From assembly GCA_030455605.1 (NCBI GenBank), contig JAKDPD010000002.1:1-64000 (forward strand): a stretch of 64,000 nucleotides of DNA, written 5' to 3'. This stretch comes from Lactobacillus sp. GTDB lineage: Bacteria; Bacillota; Bacilli; Lactobacillales; Lactobacillaceae. Every line of letters starts with the position of its first letter. The stretch's first letter is position 1. A program made the position numbers and the translations under genes. The notes beneath the pieces are model-generated. The model did no database searches and was not told where the DNA came from. It saw nothing but the letters and a program-made list of their open reading frames with translations. Positions 47,497 to 56,896 of this stretch are shown piece after piece.

Positions 47497-50067
47497 CTAA
47501 TGGCTTAGCACTATTTTGAATTTAAGCCAAACGAGCAATGTTAATAATGAAATCAGCAGGCCGACCAGTAATTCTCGCGGAAGATAATAATAAGTCAATT
47601 GATGTTTTCCAGGAGCTAATTTGGCTGCAACAAACGTCTGGAGAAAACGCTGCGTTTTTAATAGGTGCCCGTGATCAAAGACAAGCCAATTCGCACTCCA
47701 AGGGATGGTTGAATTAACAATTTTTGTTCGTTTCAACGTGAAGGGCGTGACACTTAATTGTAGTGGACTCACTTCACAGATTGTCGGTTGTGCTAACTGG
47801 TAATGTTTTAGTCGTTGATGCAGCACACGTTGGTTTAACCGCCACAGCTTGATAGTGGTGAGGTCTAGTGAAGGGCTAGAAAAAGTTAGCTTGATGGCTA
47901 AAGTTTGTCCTTTAGCTTGCTGACAAATATTAATTAACTGGGTTTGCTCCTCTCGAACTTCGTTAGTCAGCTTAACGCCATTGACCATCAGGGTGAGGTT
48001 AGTGCTATTTAATTGGCGGGGAAGTTCGAGATAATAAGTGTCACTGGTTCTGACCTGATAAGTTAAACTGACACTCGCAAATTGGTGTGATGCTTGACGC
48101 TGGTAATGTTGCGGTTGGTTCGCCACGCGCTTGGCATGTTTGAGGACCGCATGTGGCCAGCGGTTGCGATGGAATAAGCTGGTTTGTTTGCCAAAAATAG
48201 TTTGATAAAAGCGCTGCTGATTCTTGATTGGTTGGTCGCTTTCAAAATGTGGCGACCTCTGAGGTTGACTTAAAAAAATTAATGGCAGCGCAGTTGCTCG
48301 ATAGAGTAATAGTTGCGGCTGGGTGTGAATCAGTTTTTGCTGATTCACATCGATGCGATTATTGCGATTATTGTAGGTCATGCGATCTTGCTGCTTCAAA
48401 TGCTCATCCGAAAAATTAGGTTGTAAATAGTATTTTACGCCTAGTAACGCGTCAGTTAGTGCGGTTCCGCCATGGTTAGTATAGGAATTACTATTGTGGA
48501 GATATCCTAAGGCTGCCATGAATTTTAAGCTAGCCTGATTGGTGATCGAGTTAAAATTAGCAAGGCTATTGAAATTATCAGAGAAACTGTCATTGTCAGA
48601 CCGAAAGAAGGTTTTGTCTACCCTAAAGAAACTGGCATCGTGTTGTTGCAGATAGTCACTAGCTCTTTTAACATTTTGGGTATAGTTACGGTAATCAGCA
48701 TCGCGCTGATATGACAAGTGACCCAAGCTGAAATAAAGGTTAGTGCCAGCTTCAAGCAGCACGGTCAGCAAAATTAACATCCGAAATAGTTGTGGCGAGC
48801 GTGGTATGAGGGTGATGAAAATAATCCCAATGACAACAAAACTAATCGTGATTATCAGTTCATGCTGATCTAGATAGGGCCATTGTGACCTTTTAATCAG
48901 CCAATAGCTGATCAGTCCGGCTACTAAAATCAATAATCCACATAATTGTCGCCAATTGAACTGTGGCAGTTGGCTGAATTGGCCGACGGCCAGTTCTAAC
49001 AGCCAGAAGCTGATAATAAAACTAAAGCGACCCGGATACCAAACTGGAAATTGCCCCATTTGCCAACCTAAGACGAGTGGTGTGAAGCTCAATGAACAAA
49101 TTAAAAAGGCTAATAACAAGCCATTAATCAGCCGAGTGCGCTTGCTAATTTGCGTATTGAAAAAGTAGGCAGTGGCGGCGACCAGTAACGCCGAAGTGAT
49201 GAAAATGTTGGGTAATCCCGCTTCCATTTCGTGGAAATTATAACTACCAATTGTCAGTTTTCCCAGTAAATGTGCTAATGGAAACTGCCAGATGAGCTGC
49301 CAATGAGCACTCCCAGCTGCTTTTCCTTGGAGTAATTCAATCAGGGTAGGAAACAGTATAAAACTGGCAAGTGCGCTCCCAATCAGGCTTAATTTGAGAT
49401 ATCGCCAGCAGCGGGCATTGCGCCAGCCATGCAATAAGTTCTGACTTAAGAAGTAACACAGGCCAAAGACTAGCACCATATAGCCAGTGTAAAAATTAGT
49501 TACCCAAAGCAAGAAGGTGATTAGTACGAGGTGTTGCGGCTGGTCTGTTAGGAGGCGGTCAAGACTTGCTATCAAGCAGGAAAGTAATATCACTGAGTCA
49601 AGCCACATCAAGTTAAAATGATTGGCGACAACAAAGCCAGATAAGGCAAAAGCGCTACTAGCGGCTAAAGCTATCGGCATGCTTGTTTTACGTTGCCAAT
49701 ACCAATAGCTGTTCAGACCAATTGCACCAACTTTGATAGCAATTAGCCAGAAAATAGCAGCTGGTAATTGGGATGTAGGAAATAGTAATAACAGCAAATT
49801 AAAAGGGCTAAGCAAATAGTAGGCACTAGTCCCTAACATCGAATTTCCGAGACCATTTTGAAAACTATAAATGAATTTTAAGGGCTGATGGAAGATGTTT
49901 TGCTGATAGAATGATAAAAAATCAACATATTGTTGGCCCAGATCAACCGTTAAAATCCCACTATGATGATAAAGAAAATAGCTACTGAAAATGATGAGTG
50001 GGATAATGAAACTGAGAATAAAGGTAATTTTGGTGATTAACTGATGATTTGTTTGAGTTTTAAACAT
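47497..50067 (-). CDS. YfhO family multi-TM membrane protein (putative glycosyltransferase-like)
   Basis: Large protein with ~12 TM segments and SGILTVDLGQQYVDFLSFY / NGLGNSMLGTSAYYLLSPFNLL motifs characteristic of YfhO. Confidence 0.88.
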   Translation of the reverse strand: MFKTQTNHQLITKITFILSFIIPLIIFSSYFLYHHSGILTVDLGQQYVDFLSFYQQNIFHQPLKFIYSFQNGLGNSMLGTSAYYLLSPFNLLLLLFPTSQLPAAIFWLIAIKVGAIGLNSYWYWQRKTSMPIALAASSAFALSGFVVANHFNLMWLDSVILLSCLIASLDRLLTDQPQHLVLITFLLWVTNFYTGYMVLVFGLCYFLSQNLLHGWRNARCWRYLKLSLIGSALASFILFPTLIELLQGKAAGSAHWQLIWQFPLAHLLGKLTIGSYNFHEMEAGLPNIFITSALLVAATAYFFNTQISKRTRLINGLLLAFLICSLSFTPLVLGWQMGQFPVWYPGRFSFIISFWLLELAVGQFSQLPQFNWRQLCGLLILVAGLISYWLIKRSQWPYLDQHELIITISFVVIGIIFITLIPRSPQLFRMLILLTVLLEAGTNLYFSLGHLSYQRDADYRNYTQNVKRASDYLQQHDASFFRVDKTFFRSDNDSFSDNFNSLANFNSITNQASLKFMAALGYLHNSNSYTNHGGTALTDALLGVKYYLQPNFSDEHLKQQDRMTYNNRNNRIDVNQQKLIHTQPQLLLYRATALPLIFLSQPQRSPHFESDQPIKNQQRFYQTIFGKQTSLFHRNRWPHAVLKHAKRVANQPQHYQRQASHQFASVSLTYQVRTSDTYYLELPRQLNSTNLTLMVNGVKLTNEVREEQTQLINICQQAKGQTLAIKLTFSSPSLDLTTIKLWRLNQRVLHQRLKHYQLAQPTICEVSPLQLSVTPFTLKRTKIVNSTIPWSANWLVFDHGHLLKTQRFLQTFVAAKLAPGKHQLTYYYLPRELLVGLLISLLTLLVWLKFKIVLSH

Positions 50068-50157
50068 CGTTAAAAATTCGCTAAGCCTTTCTGGAATGAT
50101 GGCATTGCAAGCTGCTTTTTGTTAGAATACTTACAGCTTTAGCAAAGGACAAGACAC

Positions 50158-52266
50158 GTGGACTATTTTAGAAAAAACAACGGGACAGGTTCGAAGAAAG
50201 CTGCCTCAACGCCAATTAGAATGAGAATTATTTTGGGCGTTATTTTTATTTTATTTACATTATTAATTGCGCAGCTGGCCTATTTACAACTAGGATACGG
50301 GGCGCAATTTAAGGCCGAAGTTAGCAAGACTGACTCCAGTACAATCTCGGGTCAGGTGCCACGCGGCGTTATGTATGATTCGCAAGGTCGCATCTTGGTC
50401 GGTAATAAGGCCAATAATGCAATCACTTATACCAAGAGCACAACGACTACAAGCAAACAAATTTATCAAATTTCGAATGCTCTCAGTTATTATATAAAAA
50501 TTGACAATGAAAAACCGTCAAATTCTGCAATTGCTGACTATTATTTGGCAAATCCGACTAATAACGCTGCCGAAACTAAAAAATTGCCGCGTCATCAGCG
50601 CTATGACGCTAGTGGTGATGAGCTAGATGCATCAACGCTCTATAAAAATTTGCTCGCCCAAGTTGAGAAGGAAAAAATTCAGTTAAATCTGCGAGAACGC
50701 ACAGCTGCCTTAATCTATAATAAGATTTCGGGTGCTTATACGCTATCCACTATCTATTTAAAGAATAAAGATTTGACGGCCAAAGAGTTAGCCGCAGTTG
50801 GTGAACACTTATCAGTTTTACCAGGCGTCGGTATTGGGACAGATTGGGAGCGCAACTACCCGAATGGTTCCTCTATTCAGAGTATTATTGGTTCCGTTTC
50901 AACTGAAAAAAGTGGGCTGCCAAGCGATAATTTACATTACTACTTGTCGCAAGGCTATTCCCGTAATGATCGGGTTGGGATCTCTTACCTTGAAAAAGAA
51001 TATGAAGCCCTCTTAAAGGGAACCAAGGCGACGAGTGCTGTTACGACTAAAAGTAATGGCGATATCCAACAAACCAAGCAGGTTTATCCGGGACAATCTG
51101 GTGCTAGTTTAGTTTTATCAATTGATGCTAAATATCAAAAAGAAGTTCAAGCCAGCTTAAGTAGCGTCTTCCGTAGTGCGGTTGCGTCAGGTGCAGCCCG
51201 TTATTCTAATGGTGCTTATGCCATTGCTATGAACCCACAGACTGGTGCTTTATTAGCCATTGCTGGATTAAACCGTGATACTAATTCTGGTAAAATTACG
51301 GATAACGCACTGGGGGTCATTAATCAATCTTTTGTTATGGGGTCAGTTGTTAAGGGGGCAACGGTATCGGGTGCTTTGATGAACCATGTCATTAGTCCAA
51401 CCAATAATACACTGCCAGATACAGCAATCTATCTACCAGGATCAGCTGTTAAAAAATCAGTATATCCAATTGGAACTTTTGGTGCACTTGATGCTGAAAC
51501 TGCCCTAGAAGTTTCATCCAACATCTATATGATGCATTTGGCTTTGAAGTGGGTAAAGGCACAGTATGTTCCTAAACGTTATATTTCAATGCCCAATAAT
51601 GCCTTTGATAAGTTAAGACGTAATTTCGCCATGTTTGGTTTAGGCGCTAAAACTGGGGTTGACTTACCAGGTGAAATTTCTGGGATTGAAGGGAAATCTT
51701 ATAACGCTGCCGGTAATATTTTGTCAGGTTCAGTACTTGACCTGTCTTACGGAAACTATGATGCTTACACACCAATTCAATTGGTGCAGTATATTTCCAC
51801 GATTGCCAATGGCGGTTATCGGATGCAACCCTACATCGTTCAAAGCGTCGGGCGGACCAGTACTGATGGTAAGCAAGTTAATGTCACCTATAATGAAAAG
51901 CCTAGTGTGCAATTGCGAATTCCTTGGACACAGTCGGAATTAAATGTTGTACGTACCGGGCTTTGGCGGGTTGTTCATGGGACGAATGCCTGGGGGACAG
52001 CCCATAAATTAAAGGACGTAAAACCTGCTATTTCAGCTAAAACGGGGACAGCTCAAACTTTTTATTACAACCCAAAACGTCCGAATCATAATTATAATAC
52101 GGAACTGATTAATGCAACTTTTGCCGGTTATGCGCCAACTAACAATCCTAAATTGGCGGTGGCAATTGTCTTTCCTGGACTTGATCCGGAGCAAGAAGGG
52201 ACGTTTACCTTACAGGTAGCACGTGCGATGGTGACTAAGTATTTCCAATTGCATCGGATAAAGTAG
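50158..52266 (+). CDS. Class B penicillin-binding protein (PBP2/transpeptidase)
   Basis: N-terminal TM, PRGVMYDSQGRIL, SVVKGATV (SxxK), SSN motif, KTGTAQ; GTG start. Confidence 0.92.
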   Translation: MDYFRKNNGTGSKKAASTPIRMRIILGVIFILFTLLIAQLAYLQLGYGAQFKAEVSKTDSSTISGQVPRGVMYDSQGRILVGNKANNAITYTKSTTTTSKQIYQISNALSYYIKIDNEKPSNSAIADYYLANPTNNAAETKKLPRHQRYDASGDELDASTLYKNLLAQVEKEKIQLNLRERTAALIYNKISGAYTLSTIYLKNKDLTAKELAAVGEHLSVLPGVGIGTDWERNYPNGSSIQSIIGSVSTEKSGLPSDNLHYYLSQGYSRNDRVGISYLEKEYEALLKGTKATSAVTTKSNGDIQQTKQVYPGQSGASLVLSIDAKYQKEVQASLSSVFRSAVASGAARYSNGAYAIAMNPQTGALLAIAGLNRDTNSGKITDNALGVINQSFVMGSVVKGATVSGALMNHVISPTNNTLPDTAIYLPGSAVKKSVYPIGTFGALDAETALEVSSNIYMMHLALKWVKAQYVPKRYISMPNNAFDKLRRNFAMFGLGAKTGVDLPGEISGIEGKSYNAAGNILSGSVLDLSYGNYDAYTPIQLVQYISTIANGGYRMQPYIVQSVGRTSTDGKQVNVTYNEKPSVQLRIPWTQSELNVVRTGLWRVVHGTNAWGTAHKLKDVKPAISAKTGTAQTFYYNPKRPNHNYNTELINATFAGYAPTNNPKLAVAIVFPGLDPEQEGTFTLQVARAMVTKYFQLHRIK

Positions 52267-52342
52267 GGAACTAGTCTAGTCAAAGTTATATAAAAATGTT
52301 AAAATGACCTAGTTAAATATTATATTTTAGGTGGTGAAAAAG

Positions 52343-52492
52343 ATGGCAGACAACATCATTTTAGAATGCACCGAATGTGGCGACAGAAGTTATTTATCTA
52401 AAAAGAACAAGCGTAAGCATCCGGAACGCTTAGCTTTGAAGAAGTTTTGTCCTGTTGATAGACAGGTTACCCTTCATCGTGAAACTAAGTAA
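52343..52492 (+). CDS. rpmG: 50S ribosomal protein L33 (absent from supplied ORF track, <60 aa)
   Basis: Translation [52 protein letters not shown] aggtggtg upstream. Confidence 0.95.
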   Translation: MADNIILECTECGDRSYLSKKNKRKHPERLALKKFCPVDRQVTLHRETK

Positions 52493-52503
52493 TTAACTAA
52501 AAG

Positions 52504-52529
52504 AGCAGGCTGCTAGGCCTGCTTTTTTT
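52504..52529 (+). terminator. Terminator after rpmG
   Basis: agcaggc-tgctag-gcctgct + T run. Confidence 0.75.
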
Positions 52530-52555
52530 GTACAGATTGGAAATGGGGCCTCGAA

Positions 52556-53131
52556 ATGGATAAAAAGCAGGTACGACGGGATCTTCGCACAGCATTAGCA
52601 CAATTCGCCGCAACACCAGCCAAAGCCAGAGAAGACCAAGCATTATTAGCACAATTAAAGAAATCAAAATTACTGGAGCAGGCGAACACGATTGGCGTTA
52701 CCATTAGTTTACCAATTGAGGTTGACACGTCACAATTGATTGCGAATTTGTGGGAGCAAGGCAAGTCAGTTTATTTGGCACGAGTAACTCCACAACCACA
52801 GTTAGAATTTGTGAAATATCGCTATAATAGTCGTTTGCGTCCTACTAAGATGGGCGTATTAGAAGTGGTCGACAAGCAAGCTGAAGTCAAGAATAATTTA
52901 GATTTGATTATTGTCCCAGGGCTAGCATATGATTTGCAGCAGCACTACCGTCTTGGTTTTGGTGGTGGTTATTACGATCGCTTTTTAGCAGCACATCCAG
53001 AAATTAAAACGGTTAGCTTGGTCAATCAGGTCATGGCCTTTCAAAAGCCCACGTGGCCAGTTGAGTCATTCGATATACCAGTACAAACTTTAATTACGCC
53101 AACTGCTATTTTAGGTGACAATTATGAATAA
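52556..53131 (+). CDS. 5-formyltetrahydrofolate cyclo-ligase
   Basis: DLIIVPGLAYDLQQHYRLGFGGGYYDRFLA. Confidence 0.93.
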   Translation: MDKKQVRRDLRTALAQFAATPAKAREDQALLAQLKKSKLLEQANTIGVTISLPIEVDTSQLIANLWEQGKSVYLARVTPQPQLEFVKYRYNSRLRPTKMGVLEVVDKQAEVKNNLDLIIVPGLAYDLQQHYRLGFGGGYYDRFLAAHPEIKTVSLVNQVMAFQKPTWPVESFDIPVQTLITPTAILGDNYE

Positions 53132-53801
53132 AGCACAATTATCACGCACTTATATGACGACTGGAATTGTAGCGGTATTATTTATTATCTTTTTAGTTGA
53201 GATTTTCGCTGGCGGATCTAGCAATTCCGTGGTCCTTTATCGGTTTGGTGCAATGAACAACTATATTGTCGTATCAGCGGGACAATGGTGGCGACTATTT
53301 ACGGCGCAATTCTTGCATATTGGGCTGATGCATTTAGTTTCCAACGTGGTCTTTATTTATTATCTCGGCCAACTATTAGAACAGCTGTTTGGGCACTGGC
53401 GCTTTTTAACGCTTTATTTGTTAGCTGGGATTGGTGGTAACTTGCTGAGCCTAGCTTTTGGCAGTGATAATACCATTAGTGCGGGCGCCTCAACGGCTTT
53501 GTTTGGATTACTGGGAGCAATGCTAGCCATGAGCTGGCATAATCGGCAAAATCCCTACAGTCGCTTTTTAGGCCGCCAAGCCTTCATGTTAGTTGCCATT
53601 AATCTTATTTTAGATGTGTTTACTAGTGGTATCGATATCATGGGCCACATCGGCGGTGTGGTTACAGGCTTCTTGCTCGCTATTCTGCTAGGAAGTCATG
53701 AGTTGGCAAGTTGGCCATGTAAAGCTCGTGTCGTAGCAGCTGCTTTGCTGATTTTTTATGTCGTGGCAACCGTTAGAATTGGCATGGTGATTTCATACTA
53801 A
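53124..53801 (+). CDS. gluP: Rhomboid family intramembrane serine protease
   Basis: GASTALFG catalytic Ser, GHIGGVVTG catalytic His, six or more TM; ATG at 53124. Confidence 0.92.
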   Translation: MNKAQLSRTYMTTGIVAVLFIIFLVEIFAGGSSNSVVLYRFGAMNNYIVVSAGQWWRLFTAQFLHIGLMHLVSNVVFIYYLGQLLEQLFGHWRFLTLYLLAGIGGNLLSLAFGSDNTISAGASTALFGLLGAMLAMSWHNRQNPYSRFLGRQAFMLVAINLILDVFTSGIDIMGHIGGVVTGFLLAILLGSHELASWPCKARVVAAALLIFYVVATVRIGMVISY

Positions 53802-54004
53802 TGAGAACATTATATGATGTACAGCAATTACTCGAGAAGTATGGGGTACTCGTTCACGTCGGTAAAAGAATCTGGGATATTGAGTTAATGGCACTGGAAC
53901 TCGATCGGGTCTATCAGGCGGGGTTACTTGATAAGAAGACGTATTTATTGGCTAAAATGGTTTTGACCCATGAATACGAATTAGAGTTACATTCTGGAAA
54001 ATGA
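53801..54004 (+). CDS. yqgQ: YqgQ family protein (DUF910)
   Basis: MRTLYDVQQLLEKYGVLVHVGKRIWDIELMALELDRVYQAGLL; follows rhomboid gene as in other Firmicutes. Confidence 0.9.
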   Translation: MRTLYDVQQLLEKYGVLVHVGKRIWDIELMALELDRVYQAGLLDKKTYLLAKMVLTHEYELELHSGK

Positions 54005-54065
54005 TAGTCAAGCAGACAGTTTAGCGTTATCATACCTTGAGGTACTATCAGGAAGGATTTTTGTA

Positions 54066-54467
54066 ATGTCGAATTTTTTAATTATTATTGACCTTGTCTT
54101 ACTGGTTATTATTTTGTTAATGGGTGGTTTCTGGTTGTTCAATCGCATCACGGCAAAATCAATCGGCGGCGAATTGACCAATGAAACGTTTAAAGCTGGG
54201 ATGCATAAGGCACAAATCGTTGATTTGCGTGAGACAGCTCCTTTTAAGCGTGAACATATTGAGGGTGCTAGAAATTTTCCTTATGCGATGCTCAAATATA
54301 AGTACCAGGATTTGCGGTTAGATTTGCCGGTTTTCCTCTATTCTGATTCGTTGACTGTGACCTTGCGTGCGGCACGTTTTTTGAAAAAGAAGAGCTTTGG
54401 CTCAATCCATTATTTGAAGCAAGGAATGGAAAATTGGGATGGTCGAACGAAGACCTCTAAATATTAA
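54066..54467 (+). CDS. Rhodanese domain membrane-anchored protein (YqhL-like)
   Basis: N-terminal TM, rhodanese pattern (IVDLRETAPFKREHIEGARNFPYAML). Confidence 0.88.
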   Translation: MSNFLIIIDLVLLVIILLMGGFWLFNRITAKSIGGELTNETFKAGMHKAQIVDLRETAPFKREHIEGARNFPYAMLKYKYQDLRLDLPVFLYSDSLTVTLRAARFLKKKSFGSIHYLKQGMENWDGRTKTSKY

Positions 54468-54471
54468 ATAG

Positions 54472-54504
54472 AAGCACGTTTAGGTAGCTAAATGCGCTTT
54501 TTTT
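54472..54504 (+). terminator. Terminator after rhodanese gene
   Basis: aagcacgtttag-gtag-ctaaatgcgctt + T run, one internal mismatch. Confidence 0.65.
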
Positions 54505-54547
54505 ATCTTTTAATTGAAACTAGTCAAAGCAAGACGGAGTTAATCAA

Positions 54548-55468
54548 ATGCAAAAATTATTGGTCATTGTAGGACCAACAGCTATCGGTAAGACCACTAC
54601 TGCGATTCAATTGTCGCCAGTGCTGGGGACAGAAATTGTTTCAGGTGACTCAATGCAAGTTTATCGTGAGGTGGCAATTGGGACGGCCAAGCCAACCGCT
54701 ACCGAACAACGTGCCTGTCCCCATTATTTACTAGACACACGTTCAATTTTTGAACCTTATTCAGTTAAAACTTTTGTTGATGATGCCACACGGGCGATTA
54801 GCCACATTGCCAATAAAGGAAAACTACCCATGCTAGTGGGTGGGACTGGCTTATACGTCCGCGCACTAGTCAATAAATTACAACTTGGGGAAAAAGAACT
54901 GATTAACTCCGGTACTGAACCCAAATGGGAAGCTTTACTTTCGGAAGTGGGACCGCAGCGAGTGTGGAATCGGCTGGCGGCAGTTGATCCAGCTGCAGCT
55001 GCCAAAATCCCCGTTGCGAATAGTCGACGTGTTCTTAGAGCGCTCAGTGTTATCGATCGAACGGGGCAAAAGTTTTCAGAGCAGCAAGCTGATATTCAAC
55101 CACGATATGATTATTTGATTATTGGCTTGGCGAGTGATCGGCAACTGATTTATGACCGGATTAATGCCCGAGTGGATCTGATGATGGAGCAAGGTTTACT
55201 TACTGAGGCACAGCAGGTTTATGACCAGCGTGCGCGCACCTATCAGCTCAAGCAAGCAATTGGCTACAAGGAATTCTTTCCATATTTTGCGGGTACGAGT
55301 GATTTAGCAACTTGTGTTGCCCGCTTAAAGACTGCTTCGCGTCGTTATGCTAAACGACAATTGACTTATTTCAAGCATCAATTGCCCGTGACGTGGTTCG
55401 ACCCGTTAACGGATGCCGACTGTCAAACTAAGATTATCCAGAAAGTGGAGGCATGGTTACATGCATAA
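54548..55468 (+). CDS. miaA: tRNA dimethylallyltransferase
   Basis: VGPTAIGKTTTAIQL, EIVSGDSMQVYREVAIGTAKPT, GGTGLYVRAL. Confidence 0.95.
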   Translation: MQKLLVIVGPTAIGKTTTAIQLSPVLGTEIVSGDSMQVYREVAIGTAKPTATEQRACPHYLLDTRSIFEPYSVKTFVDDATRAISHIANKGKLPMLVGGTGLYVRALVNKLQLGEKELINSGTEPKWEALLSEVGPQRVWNRLAAVDPAAAAKIPVANSRRVLRALSVIDRTGQKFSEQQADIQPRYDYLIIGLASDRQLIYDRINARVDLMMEQGLLTEAQQVYDQRARTYQLKQAIGYKEFFPYFAGTSDLATCVARLKTASRRYAKRQLTYFKHQLPVTWFDPLTDADCQTKIIQKVEAWLHA

Positions 55469-56708
55469 TTTACCTACAGCACTAAAAAACATCGTAGCGT
55501 GTGTTGAACGCAAGATTGCACCACGGTTAGCAGAACTCGACCAACAGGCGTTAGCCAATGAAGATAAAGTATTAGCGGCTTTTCAGGCGGAACAAGTCGC
55601 TGAGAGTGACTTAATCGGTAGTACGGGTTATGGGACCAATGATGAAGGCCGTGATAAATTGGATCGAATATGGGCTCGTATCTTTAAAACTGAGGATGCC
55701 TTAGTACGGTCGCAATTTGTATCCGGAACGCACACGATAGCAACTGCGATGAGTGGCAATCTGTTGCCAGGGGATGAATTAATTTATCTAACCGGGATGC
55801 CATATGACACCTTGCAGCAGGTAATTGGGATTGCGGGTCATCAGCCAGGAAGTCTGAAGGATTATGGGATTCAATTTGATTATGTGCCGTTAAAGAATGA
55901 CGCGGTTGATGCTAATCGCGTGCAACAAGTTGTCGCTGCCAGTCAACCTAAAATGGTCGTGATACAGCGGTCACGAGGATATGCGACACGGCCCAGTCTG
56001 ACGGTCAGCGAAATTCGCAAACTGATTGCACTGGTTCGGCGGGTTTCACCGCAAACGATTATTTTAATTGATAATTGTTATGGCGAGTTTTCAGAGCTAC
56101 ATGAGCCTACGGAATACGGTGCGGATTTGATGGCTGGCTCCCTAATTAAGAATGGCGGCGGTGGCTATGCAAAAACTGGTGGCTACATAGTCGGAAAGCA
56201 TGAATTGATTGAACGTGCTGCCAATCGCTTGACGTGTGCCGGTATTGGTCGTGAGGAAGGGGCTAGCCTTGGCAACAATCGGGATTATTATCAAGGTCTC
56301 TTTGTGGCGCCTGAAATTACTGCCAACGCTATCAAGGGTGCGGTTTATACGGCAGCCTTACTAGCTGAAGTGGGTGAAACAGTCTCACCACTGTGGGACG
56401 AAGCAAGGACGGATTTGATTCAAACTGCGGTTTTTAACGACCGGACCAAGATGATCAAATTTGCGCAAGTGTTGCAACAGAATTCCCCCGTAAATGCCTT
56501 TGTCGAACCTATTCCTAGCAATCAAGATGGTTATGAAGATCAGATTATTATGGCTGGTGGCTCATTTGTTAATGGTGCTACCGTTGAATTTTCGGGAGAT
56601 GGTCCAATCAGACCACCGTACGCCTTATATTTACAAGGCGGTTTGACTTTTGTCCATATTAAATTGGCAATCACGAACACTGTTGCCCAACTTTACTTTA
56701 ATAACTAG
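55461..56708 (+). CDS. ynbB: Methionine gamma-lyase family protein (YnbB / aluminium resistance protein family)
   Basis: PLP-dependent fold; GYGTNDEGRDKLDRIWARIF, FVSGTHTI, DNCYGEF, GGGYAKTGGYIVG; ATG at 55461. Confidence 0.9.
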   Translation: MHNLPTALKNIVACVERKIAPRLAELDQQALANEDKVLAAFQAEQVAESDLIGSTGYGTNDEGRDKLDRIWARIFKTEDALVRSQFVSGTHTIATAMSGNLLPGDELIYLTGMPYDTLQQVIGIAGHQPGSLKDYGIQFDYVPLKNDAVDANRVQQVVAASQPKMVVIQRSRGYATRPSLTVSEIRKLIALVRRVSPQTIILIDNCYGEFSELHEPTEYGADLMAGSLIKNGGGGYAKTGGYIVGKHELIERAANRLTCAGIGREEGASLGNNRDYYQGLFVAPEITANAIKGAVYTAALLAEVGETVSPLWDEARTDLIQTAVFNDRTKMIKFAQVLQQNSPVNAFVEPIPSNQDGYEDQIIMAGGSFVNGATVEFSGDGPIRPPYALYLQGGLTFVHIKLAITNTVAQLYFNN

Positions 56709-56772
56709 TTTCAATGAACGATGTGTTTTCATGCAAGTGCTGCGGAAAAAGTTTTAAAAAACTGCTTTTTCT

Positions 56773-56783
56773 ACTATACCAAT
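56773..56783 (+). repeat. Direct repeat copy 1 (actataccaat) abutting glnA -35
   Basis: 11-bp perfect match to 56853-56863, 80 bp apart. Confidence 0.8.
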
Positions 56784-56812
56784 TTGACAAATGACAGATG
56801 CTTTGCTATTGT
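56784..56812 (+). promoter_or_regulatory. Promoter of glnA
   Basis: TTGACA - 17 nt - TATTGT. Confidence 0.7.
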
Positions 56813-56824
56813 ATGATACAGTTC

Positions 56825-56848
56825 ATAGAGATAAATAAGCGTCTCTAT
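56825..56848 (+). promoter_or_regulatory. Hairpin in glnA 5' UTR
   Basis: Inverted repeat atagaga / tctctat, 10-nt loop, just downstream of predicted +1. Confidence 0.55.
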
Positions 56849-56852
56849 AGGG

Positions 56853-56863
56853 ACTATACCAAT
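56853..56863 (+). repeat. Direct repeat copy 2 (actataccaat) in glnA leader
   Basis: 11-bp perfect match to 56773-56783. Confidence 0.8.
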
Positions 56864-56896
56864 GTTATTATATTTGCGATTTAATAGGGGTCAAAG

